From the NCBI GenBank assembly GCA_022575985.1, contig JAKSXM010000145.1, positions 294,448-358,447 of the forward strand: a stretch of 64,000 nucleotides of DNA, in the 5' to 3' direction. Of this stretch, positions 1 through 11,911 are shown piece by piece. The position numbers and the translations under genes were made by a program. The notes below the pieces were generated by a model. That model was given only the letters and a program-made list of their open reading frames with translations. It was not told where the DNA came from and made no database searches. This DNA is from Anagrus nilaparvatae (Eukaryota > Arthropoda > Insecta > Hymenoptera > Mymaridae). Within the stretch, counting starts at the first letter, position 1; each line of letters begins with the position of its first letter.

Positions 1-840
1 TTTGAATTTTCCCGCGAAATGACGCCCTGTAGTCAAAATCCGACTGAAAATTCGAGTTTGTCATAAAATTTTACATCGAAAACCTTTTTTTTTTTTTTTT
101 TAACGTTTTTTAATGATTTTATAACGAACTTTGAAAAACGGTGGCTGAGAGGTTAATATTTACCAAAAAACTTTGAACTGGCATACAACCCTTAAAAATC
201 TATAAAAAACCTTCAGATTTGGGGAATAATCTAATTTTAACATGTTTTAACAAAAAAAAAAAATTTTTTATTTTTAAGACCTTGATCAACATTTTGTGCT
301 ATTTATCCGTGGAATTCCTCTTGCACTAATTGTGGTTGATTTCCAGAAATTGGAAAACAACTATGATAAAGGTGCAATGATGGTACACTTTCCAAAGATT
401 TTTAAATAATTGAAATATATTTTAATATATAATATAAAATATGCAATAAGTATAATTATACAAGTTTCTGAAAAAGAATCGAGAACTCTGAAGCGTCGAA
501 GATGGAAAAATCGTTCGTATTTTATTCATAAATCTGGAAATTGTTTTGAAGATTTATAATGTATCGTGGTTTTGTCACACAGCTGTCTAAAATAAATAAT
601 TGAATATTATCTTTGAGAAACCAAATTACATCATATGATTAAGAATTGATGTCATATGTTGAAAGGTATACGGTCTTTTTTTCGTATCCACTTTTTCGCT
701 GGACAATTTTTCGCGTGTACAACATATCGCACGGGATTCCAAAAAAAAAAAAAAATAATACTCTAAAATTTTTATAAAAAAACGTTTATTTATCAAAAAA
801 ATATACATATACTTATAATATGCATAACAATTTTGGAATT
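1..840. other. AT-rich noncoding stretch, no gene seen
   Basis: I see no convincing coding segment on either strand. The region holds long A and T homopolymers. The short open frames here are low-complexity Phe/Ile/Lys/Asn translations. Confidence 0.5.
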
Positions 841-905
841 AAAAATATATATAACATATATAAAATATATATAACATATATAAAATATCTATAAAATATA
901 TATTT
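841..905. repeat. AT-rich tandem repeat, about 20 bp period
   Basis: A unit close to atataaaatatatataac is repeated about three times head to tail, with small changes in the last copy. It sits just beyond the 3' end of the Mutator-like transposase relic. Confidence 0.6.
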
Positions 906-909
906 GGAA

Positions 910-1640
910 TTAACATAATATATAAATATTTTGTGACAGATTTTGTAGGTACTCCATTTCAGTTTTATCTTCCACATGTTCTTCATATGTCTCCACGATT
1001 CTTCGCATTCGCATTTGCGCATCTAGCCACTTTTTTTGTGGTAAAGCTTTTACTCTTTTACCAGCACTTAATTTCGCAGCAATACTTTCTGTATGTGCTT
1101 GTTCCTTTTGTAACTCACTTATCAAAGATTAAAATAATAGATATATATTTTAAAAAAATCATGTGCGATAAAAACAACAACAATATTGATAAAATATTAA
1201 ACCTATTATGCCACACACTTATGTAAATTATTAGATTTTTGTTCACCAGCCAATTCAGCATCGTACTGGTTCCAGATAGCTGGCATATACCGAGGAGCAA
1301 CTGTTCGTCTTCTACCTCGTACACGTCGACCAATAACGTACGTCTCGCAAAAATACTGAATGACAGGCTGCTGTGAATGTTTAACTTCCTCTTGTAGCAG
1401 GTTGTTCAGGGTGATCTTGTGCTTTCCTTTTTATTGTTAACCAAATCTTTTCAGCTTTACATTCATTGTGGTTGGGTGGATGACTTTCATGTGGAATGCG
1501 TTACACACCTTTATAAACGATAATTGGTGCACCTGCTTCAGGTTTGTTCGTGATTGTCTGAACATTGCACTCTTTTGTACGTTCTCTTCTACATACCCAA
1601 TGCCGACGATTATCACCGACGTATAGTACAGGTACCCTTC
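910..1640 (-). pseudogene. Decayed Mutator-like (MULE) transposase with FLYWCH-type zinc finger
   Basis: Read on the minus strand, 1640-1440 gives a FLYWCH-type zinc-finger pattern: a WVC, then a CN dipeptide, then an H-x(4)-H pair near ESHPPNHNE, with one in-frame stop. About 1430-1240 gives a segment ending PRYMPAIWNQYDAELAGE followed by an SNN. This resembles the W-N-x-Y-[DE]-A-x(5)-G-x(3)-TNN region late in MULE transposases. About 1130-920 gives ELQKEQ, then AGKRVKALPQKKW and MRRIVETYEEH, which resembles the helical C-terminus of the same family. Most of the catalytic DDE core between the zinc finger and the C-terminus is missing, and stops and frame changes separate the pieces, so the copy is dead. 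MULEs with FLYWCH fingers (Phantom-like) are known in insects. The family call is by motif memory, and boundaries are approximate. Confidence 0.6.
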
Positions 1641-1920
1641 CAAAATTAATATTTTTCAATAATTTCTGCTGCCTGTTTAAACTATTAATTTTGTACCAAA
1701 TTTTTAATAATAAAATAATATTGAGTATTAATCAATAATTTCTGATGACATTTAAAACTATTAATTTTTAATCAAATTTTTATTACACAAATAATTATTT
1801 AATTGTCAAGGAAATAATGATGACGTAATGTATTTTTAAATTTAACTTAATTTATAAACTAAAAAAAAATATTTGGTGCGTTAACAAGGAAACGATAATG
1901 AAATTAAATATTTTTATTCT

Positions 1921-2100
1921 TCCTAGCGGGCCAAAAACACTTTTTTCGCCCCGCAACGAGACAGAAAAAAACCCCCACTGAGAAAGAAAAATTTCGTATT
2001 GTCCATGGGAACAAAAAAAAAATACTCCAGATCGCAGTTAACCAAATAACCTGCGATCTGGGCCATTCTTTTTTTTTACTCCCTTGGTTAAAAATGTACT
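1921..2100 (+). repeat. Interspersed foldback repeat family A, copy 1
   Basis: This is one of three related copies in the window; the others are at about 16494-16655 and 59908-60118. Shared blocks are a gtcc-atgg step, a cgcagtt..acc / ggt..gcgat hairpin, gggccattctt, and a terminal ggttaaaaatgtacta-like end. The hairpin arms here are gatcgcagttaacc and ggtt-like plus tgcgatc. The copy is noncoding and probably a MITE. Confidence 0.6.
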
Positions 2101-2349
2101 AATTAAATTTGAAATTTAAAATTAAAAAAAAAATTAATGCGAATAAAAGGAGGTGCGAAAATTTAAAATGCGAATGAAGGGTGGTGTGAAAATTTAAAAT
2201 GCGAAAAAATGTCCAGCGAAAAACTGAATGCGAAAAAATGACCCTAAAAATGAAACTAAAAATTTTCACGATATTATTTATATTTTGACAAATATAAAAT
2301 TGTAAGAGTTTATTATTATTTTTAAGGGAAATATGTGAATCTTGCATCA

Positions 2350-2760
2350 GCTATGGAGTTTTTGCGGGCCTAAAGACCCGCAAATTTCCATGTCCACCCG
2401 CCTGTACAAGCACTATTGAGAGACTTTGCCGACGAACCCGGTCGCTGACTTCGTCCCAGATTCTTACTGGGTAAACACTTTCTAAACCTTGTTTGTTCCA
2501 AACCGGAACTCTCTTTTTAGGCATAACTTCAGTTTGGAACGCGAAACCTAGGCAAATGGCCGCTGCTACTTTGTTCGAATTTTCAGGACTCTATAGCATT
2601 TCTGTATTATGGACCGTCCTCTCCGGAATCCAGATCGGGAATAACCCGAACAATATGTGCTCTGCTGTGTCCTCCTCACCTGGGCAGTTTAGACACTGCT
2701 TTGTTGCCACCTTTTTCCAGTTTTCTAGTAAAAAACGGAAATACCTTTAAGAGTTTTTTT
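2350..2760 (-). mobile_element. LINE ORF2 3'-end fragment (R1/Jockey-type C-terminal zinc-finger region)
   Basis: The stretch is markedly more GC-rich than its surroundings. On the minus strand 2700-2630 reads QCLNCPGEEDTAEHILFG, the C-x2-C-x(8)-H pattern found at the C-terminus of R1/Jockey-type LINE reverse-transcriptase proteins; the last metal ligand appears to have become Gly. It continues through FPIWIPERTVHN and KVAAAICLGFAFQTEV to a stop. No reverse-transcriptase core is present, so this is a short 3' remnant. The GC contrast suggests it arrived later than the AT-decayed elements around it. Confidence 0.65.
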
Positions 2761-2779
2761 TTTGCCTGGGTGGGGGGAG

Positions 2780-3230
2780 ACAAGCTCTGGATAGTTTATT
2801 ATTTATTATTATTTTAAGAGTTTATTATTATTATTATTATATTTATTATAATTATTGTTGGAAATGATTATTAAAAACAAATAAATAAATTTAATAATGT
2901 TAATAAAATTATAAGATCCATATATATATATATAATTTACAACAAAAATACGGTGTTCATTCGATAAAAATCTGTTTGATAAAAATTAATTAATATAGAA
3001 TTTAGAAAATTTTAAATAACATCGGGTGATAAAACTTAATTTATATATTAGTAAATTTATTTTATTTAAAATCAAGTGCCTCGAGACTTTGATATTTGTC
3101 TATGAAGCTATCTATATACTATATAAGATTTTAGGATTGCATATAAATTATAGGTAGTATACTATGCAAAATGAGCTTTATTTTAATTTTTATTATTTAC
3201 ACAAAATTTAATTCATATAAATATTTAAAT
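2780..3230. other. AT-rich noncoding stretch with TTA/ATT microsatellite
   Basis: This holds short ATT/TTA runs (about 2796-2850) and AT-rich sequence leading into the first acid-phosphatase exon. A signal-peptide exon for that gene would be expected here or further upstream, but I could not identify one in frame. Confidence 0.5.
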
Positions 3231-4322
3231 TTAGATATTCAGACACGGTGATCGCGAACCAGTATCAACATTATCCGGAAAACTTACTGAAGTATGTAAA
3301 ATTTTATTTCAAAATAAAATAATTAATTAATAATACGTTAGTGATAATTCATTGTTAATATCATTGCTCGAAATAGGTGGGAAAACAAAGAATTTTTGAA
3401 TTTGGTAAACTTTTGAGAAAAAAGTATGGATATTTTTTAGGAAACAACGTGGAATCAGCAATATATGCTCAAAGTACTGAGTATTACAGAACTCAACAAA
3501 GTTTAACATGTTTGCTTGACGGACTTCTAGCAGAAAAAAAACAAAAAATATGGAGTGAAAACTTAAAATCAAATTCAATCATAAATCACTACGTGCCCAC
3601 AGCTAATGATTATCTGCTTTTTCCAACTGATTGTCCAAGGTTAAAATTATTTAAAAATTATTTCTATAATTTATGTTTTTAAACAATGTATGCAGTTACG
3701 ACTTGTTCCTTTGCCCTTTCAAAAAGGTTTTAGGTAAAGAGAACATTTTTTCAATCTAACAAAACTACTTAGTCTGTTCGTTAAAACATGCGCATACCTA
3801 TCTCACATGAGTCGCACACTTTGTACACAGTTACTGTGCGCTGAGTGGACCACCCCTTGCATTGTTATCACCGTAACTAATATTGCCTCGAATATTGTAT
3901 TAAATTTATTTAAATAAAAATAGATAATAAGTAAAAATAATCAAAGGCTTTTGTAATTTAATAGAATAAAGTAAACAAAGCTTATGTTAATAAAAAAATT
4001 TTTTTTATCGAGAAATAAGTTAAGATAATAAAAATATATTAATAAAATTAAAAGACAATAAATTTTAATGAATAATGACAGTAGTATTATTTTAACTAAT
4101 TAGAGTTAGGAAATTGATTCCGAAAAACTTATAGTTGTAACTAATTTCATATATGAAATTTTTGTAATTTATGAAAACAAAAAAATTATGATTATTGAGA
4201 GTTAGAATTTAGGGTGAATTGCAAAAATTTTAAATAATAAACTAACAAAGCTTAAACCTACATTTAATTCACCGATAACCTCACATTTTGTATTATAACA
4301 TGAATTTTGTCTGTATAATATA

Positions 4323-4590
4323 AGGGTGAATTTAGATGGAGAGATTTTCGATGCTTACAAGGCGCGGTTTTTTCAAATTTAAATTTCAGTAATGAGTCTT
4401 TTTCGTATAAGAATATAATAAAATGTAAAAATTGCACATCAGAAAGTTTAACATATTTTGTTAACTTAATAATATAATTATCTTATTAATCTTATTTATT
4501 GAAAATTAATTTTAATCGATATTTTAATTTTGAATTTAAATTTTCGCGCGGTAACTTCTAAGATTTTTTTGCTCCATCTAAATTCACCCT
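4323..4590. mobile_element. MITE with 19 bp perfect terminal inverted repeats
   Basis: The ends are AGGGTGAATTTAGATGGAG and its exact reverse complement. The 268 bp between is AT-rich and noncoding, with further imperfect pairing just inside the ends (a GCGCGG/CCGCGC-like block). It lies in the intron-like gap of the acid phosphatase relic. I could not assign a clear target-site duplication. Confidence 0.75.
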
Positions 4591-4679
4591 AATGTTTGTT
4601 TACATTATTGTGAGAACCAATCAGAATGACTTTATTGCGATCACACCTAGCAACCGTTCCGATGAGCAATATCTTTTTT

Positions 4680-4710
4680 AGGATAGGATAGGATAGGATA
4701 GGATAGGATA
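4680..4710. repeat. (GGATA)n microsatellite
   Basis: Six head-to-tail GGATA units follow a T run. The minus-strand translation gives a spurious YPILS repeat. Confidence 0.9.
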
Positions 4711-4974
4711 AAAATAAGAATTTATCAATTTCATAAAAATATTTGTTTGAAAATTTTTTAGATTTTGTACTGGGTAAGACTTTCATCTATACACACACTT
4801 TAACTTTTTTGTTAAACTTAAACTAATTCAATTATATTTAATTTTGGTGCGTGGATCATTATCAATTTTCAATATTTTTAACATAGTTTTTCACAAAACT
4901 ATAGAAAAATATTGAGTAATGAATATTACCAGAAAATCTTTGATATTTATTACTATTGATAGTTTAATTTAATA

Positions 4975-5197
4975 CAGTTTATTATTGTGTAAAAATAAAA
5001 AGGCATAGTTAGTAAATTGACTCTTACCAATATCCATCCCAGAATGCTGCATTCTCAATCGCCGTAAGCTGTTAATTACAATGTAGGTAAACGGTGGTAA
5101 CGGCTTAGGGCGATTGGGTCTGCAGCATTCTGGGATGGCTATTGATAAGAGTCAATTTACTAACTATGCCTTTTTATTTTTACACAATAATAAACTG
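4975..5197. mobile_element. Foldback element, arms about 77 bp
   Basis: The left arm (4975-5051) begins cagtttattattgtgtaaaa and passes through tatccatcccagaatgctgca. The right arm (5121-5197) is its near-perfect reverse complement. A second, inner pairing (aatcgccgtaagc with gcttagggcgatt-like sequence) leaves a short loop near 5075-5100. The whole is one hairpin-capable unit without coding capacity. Confidence 0.8.
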
Positions 5198-5884
5198 TTG
5201 GTTTAAAATAAAACTTTATAGCATCTATAAAAGCGCGGGTAAACGGCGGTATAATGTTTTGAATATTCGTGAATTAAAAAGTCGTTCCTCTTTGAAAACT
5301 AAAAAATTTGCGTTTTAATCTCACCAGGACTATAAAAAAATTTAAGGATGATTTTTGAAAGAATTAAAATTGTATTTTTGGGTCCTTAAGGGGTCCGAAA
5401 AGCCTAATTAGGTTAGGTTTCGTTGCGGGCGCCAAATCAATGTACTTATCCAGAAATATCGTTTGTTTAAAATAATAATTAAATGAATTTAAATTAATTT
5501 TCAAAGCTATAATTATATAAAAACAGTTTAAATTTTCAAAACGAAAATAGCAATTAATTATATTTTCCTCTTAAAATTATAGGTGCTTTGGTCGAGCAAA
5601 TAATTCAAAATATGCAGAATAAAACAGATGAATAATATGAAAATGAAATTGAAAAGATATTTTTATATAGTGGCCACGAAATGAATATAGTTGCAATGTT
5701 GAAAAATCTAAGGTTATGGAAACCTCACATTCCTCAGTATACTAGTGCAGTTATTATAGAACTTTTTGAAAAATCTGGAAAATATTTTATAAAGGTTTAA
5801 AAAAAATTAATAAAATTTTTACAAACCTTTTTTTAGAATACTAAAAAAAACTTAAGTTAATTTATTAAAAATTTTCAAAAATCT

Positions 5885-6035
5885 ATACGGAGCTATAATG
5901 AGTTGCAATGAGTATCAATGAAATTGCACAGAGTAGAAATGCAATGTAGTTTCATAAGGTTTCACTAAAATATAAGCGCAATTCATCGCACCTCTCTGCA
6001 ACTCATTGTTGCAAGTTGCAATTATGGAGTTTTCA
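5885..6035. repeat. Small imperfect foldback with GAGTTGCAATG motifs
   Basis: The left side (cggagctataatgagttgca) pairs loosely with the right side (caactcattgttgcaag...attatggag). A related motif cluster occurs near 39860-39990. It lies between the last two exon-like pieces of the acid phosphatase relic. Confidence 0.45.
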
Positions 6036-6289
6036 GTTGATTTAGTTTTGTAAAAGTATAAAACCAGGTGATAATTAAAGCATTAATATTTTCTACTTAA
6101 TTTCAGGTGTTATATCATTTGGGTATACCCAAAGAAATAAGAGAAATGCAATTACCAGGATACGAAATACTGTGTCTCTTAGATGATTTCATCAATTTAA
6201 TGGCAGATAGAACGTTTTCTTCCAATGAAAAAGTTAATCAAGTTGAAGAATCGATTTAAGGAGGCAGATTCAATTGTAGGGAAAAAAAT

Positions 6290-8790
6290 CGATTTTCTAT
6301 TTATTGTTTTTTTAGGTTCAAAAACATTTTAAGAATATGGAAAAAAAATTTTATAATATCTTGAATAATAAGGAAGTTACAGAAGATTAAGCAAGACACC
6401 GCGAAAGACGTAAGATACAGTATTCTAAACTTTAAACGCGTTTTTCTCGAAACAACGTTATTCGAATTTTCGGACCCGATAACTCAAAAAATAATTAAGA
6501 TATCTTCCTAATTTTTTGGCTATATTTTTAAAATACAATTATCTTCTGGATTGCTGGAATTTTTTTTCAAAAAAATGGGCCAATTTTTTTTTATTGCAAA
6601 AAAATATGTCCAAAAATGGCAAATTTTTGAAAAAAATTTAATAATTTTCACAATTTTCCATTTTCCCATTTGAATCCATTAATCCAGAAGAAAAATGTTT
6701 CACGAACATAATATAAAATTTAATTTGGTATGTTTTGGAACAAGTTACAGGCTGCAATCGTGCCCGCAATCAAAAGTGAGGCCTAACTTTGATTACCTGT
6801 ATTCGGCGCTATTTTAAAAATAAAAAAAAAGTCCTTGATTTGTACTATTGAGATTAATAAAATTAGTTAAAATTTGGTTAAAATACAGAAATTTTATAAT
6901 TATATTGTTTTCATTTATCTTATGGTTCCTTTATAGAATTTTTTATGTTGAAAATATCAGTCATAAATTATAATCGATATTTTACTTTCAAGACAATCAA
7001 AATATCTATGGAATTTTATTTGTTGTCCAGTGTGAGTTTTTGAGTTTCTACTATCCTCTTACTTCAATATAGCATATTTTTTTTAAATAAAAAATTTATA
7101 ATTATATACAATTTTATTAATTAAATAATATAGAATTTAGTGTTATTGTCATAAATTATCTTAATTTTTCGGTTATAAATGATAAGAATGACAGCATCCT
7201 CAAAATTTGAGACTTCATCTTCACCTACATTTAATAATAATTAATCAATATAGATATTAAACAAAATGATTTCCAAAATATTTAAAGAATTTTTTTAAAG
7301 AATGTCAATATTTTCTGCAAACTAATAACGAATCAGTTGAAAATAACTGTGAGACTTTCGATCAGATTAAAAAATCATATAATGATATGTGATTCAAGTA
7401 TTTCACGCATTGAATGAAGAAATATATCTCTCCATATAACAGTTAATACACTTTATAACTTATCTCATCTATAAAAAAAAATAAGAGCTTATACCAAATA
7501 GCGTATTATTGTATTATGTACATGTATAACACATAAGTATAGATTATAATCAAAAAAGGGTACTACTTATAAAAAAATATATGGAAAAAAAAATTCATAA
7601 CTGTATCCTAACTGTTATAAAAGTTCGATTTTGTTTAAAAAAAAAAAAGTTTTTTATAAAAATGCAATTATTAGAAAATTTCAATATATGCTTGCTAATA
7701 AAAAAAACGTAAGTATATATTCATATATATAATCCTTTTTAAATTAATAAAAAAAAAAAAAATTCAATAAGCATTTTTTTATTCTTACAATTACATGAGG
7801 TAATAAACAGAAGAAGAAGAAAAAAATCTTTAATAATAATATAACAGTGTAAAAAAACAATTATATATTTTTACACAGATAGTTAGTAATTAATATAGTA
7901 ATTTTAAAAGTAATAAAGTAGAAAAATCTTTGATTATAATTAAAAAAAAAAAAACAGTCTTTTATTTATTTATTATTTTTCTTACGTGAGAATTTTTTTT
8001 TTAACACCTATATGCTTCTTCGCACATATTTTATTTAATACTCCCTCAAGACTTTTTTTTAAAAATAAATATCCATATATATACAAGAAAAACCATGATT
8101 ATCTTAACCATTCAGCCTTATATTGAAACATATATATATGTGTTTTTTTTTACCGTTACAAAATACATAACCAATGTAATTTTCACGCAACGATAGATAA
8201 AAAAAACTACTATATATATTTGAACCCTTTTCTCTTTTATAGAGTCACTTACAAGTATGTATTACAGATATATACTTATAAAGAAGTTTGTTATTTCGAG
8301 AGCGAAAATTTATATATAAAATAGTAAAAGTAACTAAATTAAATTTTTTTAATTTTTAGATTGCGTGTTTTATAGAAATATTGATCGGTAAATAAGTGCT
8401 TGGAAATATGTTATACATATATTTATTATAAGTCCATTTTTAATTTTATTTTTTATTAGTAAGACTTGTATGAAATTTTTGATTTTGCAGATAGCACTGT
8501 ATTTTGCACTGTTGCACCCTATTTTATTTTTTAATTTTTAAGCTTTCAGGATAATTAAGAAATTAAAAACTAATATGCTTTTTGGTAGGCAGACATTTTT
8601 CCAAATCCTTTTTTTTTATAGCTCTAATTTCCAAAAAACGTTTCTTTCCAACTAATTTTCTTCTCAAAAAAAGCTTTATTAACAAAATTTTTTCCCAAAA
8701 ATAATAGTTTATTTTGGAAAACAAAATTTATGTTTATACAAAAAAATTGATAAAAAGTTCAAATATTAAATTTAATATTGTGCCCTATAA
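6290..8790. other. AT-rich noncoding stretch, no gene seen
   Basis: Nothing coding is recognisable. About 6400-6800 has slightly higher complexity (motifs such as cgcgtttttctcgaaacaacg and gcaatcgtgcccgcaatca) and may be an interspersed repeat, but I see no second copy in the window. Confidence 0.5.
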
Positions 8791-8803
8791 ATCTTGAATA
8801 AGT

Positions 8804-9411
8804 GGGTGGGGTACTTTTCGACGAAAAAAAAAGTCCAGAATGAAAAATGTAACGAAATTTATTGTCCCTAAATTTTTATAACATAATCAATTTTTAACGA
8901 TTAGATATTTTACCGAAAAATACATTACAGAATATGTGATCAAATAAGAGTTGTAACCAAGAAAACCTATTTTCTAGAAATATAATTAGCATTAAAAAAA
9001 AATTGTAAGGAAATATTATGTAACGAAAAATATAAAAAAGAAAAAAATTACCCCGAAAGTTCAAAGGCCCGAAAAATTTCTACGACCTCTTGAGTATGAA
9101 ATATTTTCTATTTTCGGGTTTCTGTTCATTCGTTACATTTTTATTCGGAATGATTCTTATTCGTAAAATAAAACTTCTGGTGTGCACGGTTATAGAATAA
9201 ATTTTTCTTGAAAAAGATTATTTAACTTTTGGACTGAAAAATTATTAAAATTCGAGTTTTTAAATATCATTTTAAAGACCATTCGTTTTACTTATGAATC
9301 GTTACAATTTATTTACAGACTTAAATATTCGGCATATTTGGGTTAGGTGCAAAAGATTTCGTTACAATTTTCATTATGGACTTTTTTTTTTCGTCGTAAT
9401 GTACCCCACCC
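8804..9411. mobile_element. 608 bp nonautonomous DNA transposon with 8 bp target-site duplication
   Basis: The element is bounded by GGGTGGGGTAC and its reverse complement. It is flanked on both sides by the identical 8-mer GAATAAGT (8796-8803 and 9412-9419). Pairing continues inward (acgacgaaaaaaaaagtcca, then aatgaaaa-tgtaacgaaat). The interior is noncoding. An 8 bp duplication is typical of hAT and P superfamilies; superfamily assignment is otherwise open. Confidence 0.85.
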
Positions 9412-9419
9412 GAATAAGT

Positions 9420-10015
9420 TAATACGTCATTTCCTTCAAAATATTTTTCATGCTTGGAATAAAATATTCATATTTTATTCATTTCTTGCTTTGACTTTTT
9501 TTTACTTTTTAGCTAATTTCAATTTGATACAATGTAATTTCATTATACGCTTACCCTTTTTGTGATTCTTTAAAAAAAGCATATATACTATAGGATTATG
9601 TTTTCGAAAACTATTTGGAATTAGTTGTGCCAGACGAGTTACTAATTCTTGCTTCTTGATGTAAGACGGCGTAATATTGATTACACAAATGGACTTAATA
9701 TCTAGGAGGTTGATATTTTATTCGCATTATTCTCAACCCACGAACTGGCATAATTCTTTTAACACGAAATATGTAAATTCAAAATATTCTGCTATAGGCG
9801 AAAAAAAACTACCACCATAAAATGACAAAATCGGCGCTGATGTAAAAAACTCATCATTTTTATCTAAAACTCTCTGAATTAGGAATATTAATAGGGATAT
9901 TATATTAACCCCTAAATAAGGGTGAGCTTCGTAATATATGAATATAATGAATTGAATTGAATTGAAAAGAAATAAACAACTGCTTGTATCCAAACTTAGC
10001 AATGGTAATGTTTAT
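9420..10015. other. Noncoding stretch upstream of LINE; possible LINE-related minus-strand frame
   Basis: A minus-strand open frame over 9733-10002 contains a moderately complex run (DEFFTSAPILSFYGGSFFSP). I could not match it to a family, and it lacks support from neighbouring frames. Confidence 0.3.
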
Positions 10016-10019
10016 AAAA

Positions 10020-10477
10020 ATAATTAAAATAAATATTCAAGAATCTACAAAAATAACTTATAAAAAAAAGATATTTAGAAAAAATTGGATGACATCAGGT
10101 ATACATAATTAAAATTTATATAAAGAATTTCTTTATAATTTATATAAAAATAACATCGATAACATTGATAATGAAACACTACTATAGAATCACAATATAA
10201 ATTATATGACAAAACCTTATCTAAAGTAATTAACGCTACCAAATAGTCTTTTAAAAACCCAATAAATATTATTATTATTATTATTATTTCCTTTATTTGT
10301 ATTGTACAAATATGCGAGAGTTCATAAACAATTTAACTGGTAAAAATAAAAGAAAAAAAAGTGATAAAATAGCATACTTAAAAAATGATGGCATTAAACT
10401 TACTGATAATCAAGACATCTCTAATTGTTTTAATAATTTCTTCACAAACATAGGCTAAAATTTAGCAAGAACTATCA

Positions 10478-10511
<34 letters not shown>

Positions 10512-11911
10512 CAACAATTTAGTACTTCCAGATTTCAGACTAAATTGCTTCTACTTCAATTACACTGATTAAGATGAAATTATAAAAATAATTAAGAATT
10601 TACCTAACAAGGCAGGTGGAGCAGACGGTATTAACGCTAGGGTACTGAAAATTTTAACTGATTACATCTCGGATCCCCTTGCTCATATAATAAATCTTTG
10701 CATAGACAAGAGCATAAGGTCTCAAAGCTTGAAAGAATCTGAAATTGTTCCTATTTACAAATCTGGGAAAAGAGAAAAAGTCAGCAACTATCGCCCTATC
10801 TCTCTGATCTCCAATTTAACTAAGGTACTTGAAAAAAATCATCTACAATAGGCTAACAGTCTTCATAATAGAAAATAACACCAGAGCAAACAAGCAATAT
10901 GGCTTTGTTAAAGGTTTAGGTACTAAAGAAGCACTTACTGAACTTACTGAAACACTGTATAATGGATTAAATGAAAACAAAGCAGCAATAGTATCCTTTA
11001 TTGATTTATCTAAAGCATTTGATACCGTAGCTAGATCACAGTATACTACAAAATTTAAATAGGTATGGGTTTAGAGGTAAAATAATAGAATTACTACAAG
11101 ATTATCTAAAAAACAGAATTCAAAGAGTAAAGTATCAAAAAAACTTAAGTCAACCAAGCACAATAACAACTGGTGTGCCACAAGGCACCATACTTGGGCC
11201 AATAATATTCGAACTCTACATCAATGAAACACTTGATAATTATAACTTTTTCATATCATATGCAGATGATACTGCAATAATAAGTATTGGTAATACTTGG
11301 AACACAAGATTGAATCAGTTACAAAATGGTTTGATGATAATAAACTAACTGTTAATATTAGCAAAATTGTGTACATAACCTTCAGAAGCTATGCTGATAG
11401 CGTACCTAAAGAAGATCTCAACTTATAAATTAACGGCATAAAAATTAACAGGGTTAAGATATTCAAATACCTAGGTACCACTATAAATTATAATTTGAAA
11501 TGGGACTCACATATTAAAAATATCCTTAAAAACTTAGATATTTTATATTTTTATTATAAAGCTTAATCATATTGACAAAAAATCAAACATTTGATATATT
11601 ATACCTTTTCCCATAGTATCTGGACCTATAGAATAATTGTCTGGGGTGGTGCTTACAATAAAGAAATGAGTCCATTACAAAAATTATTAGATAGAATACT
11701 AAACAAGTTACCTGAATTAAAAGACAAAGTGCTGGATGTAAAAGACATGTTTACACTAAATTTATTAATTCATCACTATGAAACTCTCTCATATAATTAT
11801 AAAAATTCTCAGAGTCGGACAAGAAATAAAATTATACGAATACCTAACATAAATAAGAAAATTCATAAAAAAAGCAGTTACTATAATGCATTAATACAAT
11901 TTAACCCATTA
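10020..11911 (+). mobile_element. Non-LTR retrotransposon (CR1/Jockey-type), 5'-truncated, decayed reverse transcriptase
   Basis: Reading across frames on the plus strand gives an ordered reverse transcriptase: a linker with FRKNWMTSGI and CFNNFFTNIG (10060-10460), GGADGINARVLKI (10615-10655), SNYRPISLISNLTKVLEK (10785-10840), ANKQYGFVKGLGTKEAL, IVSFIDLSKAFDTVA (about 10988-11032), GVPQGTILGPIIF (11173-11212), YADD (11259-11270), IFKYLGTTI (11459-11487), and a thumb/C-terminal part ending NALIQFNPL at about 11910. Several frameshifts and stops break it. The endonuclease domain expected upstream is absent, as in 5' truncation. An (AAT)n run at about 10478-10512 interrupts the linker. The 3' end is cut by a different repeat that starts at TTAACCCATTA. 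The element is dead. Clade assignment is by motif style only. Confidence 0.88.
10266..10292. repeat. (TTA)n microsatellite
   Basis: This is an uninterrupted TTA run inside the LINE linker region. Confidence 0.8.

Larger units (their letters stand above)
3235..6259 (+). pseudogene. Histidine acid phosphatase (venom/prostatic acid phosphatase-like), broken
   Basis: Four exon-like segments share one orientation with sensible splice sites. 3235-3291 encodes IFRHGDREPVSTLSGKLTE, the RHGxR catalytic signature with the nucleophilic His. 3378-about 3640 encodes VGKQRIFEFGKLLRKKYG, then STEYYRTQQSL (the region carrying the family's second Arg) and HYVPTANDYLLFPTDCPR. 5583-5794 encodes ALVEQIIQNM, then YSGHEMNIVAML with the His-Glu acid pair, then WKPHIPQYTSAVI. 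6107-6259 encodes VLYHLGIPKEIREMQLPGYE and a stop. An in-frame TAA at 5633-5635 breaks the third segment. The middle of the protein (roughly 100 residues between CPR and ALVEQ) was not found, nor was the signal-peptide exon. The family hydrolyses phosphomonoesters, usually secreted or lysosomal. I infer a dead gene, although an assembly error at 5633 plus an overlooked exon could also explain it. Confidence 0.75.

Noticed and set aside
9733..10002. Minus-strand frame containing DEFFTSAPILSFYGGSFF as an exon or LINE part
   Set aside because: The composition is better than background but I cannot name a family, and it points opposite to the adjacent LINE. Kept only as a note.
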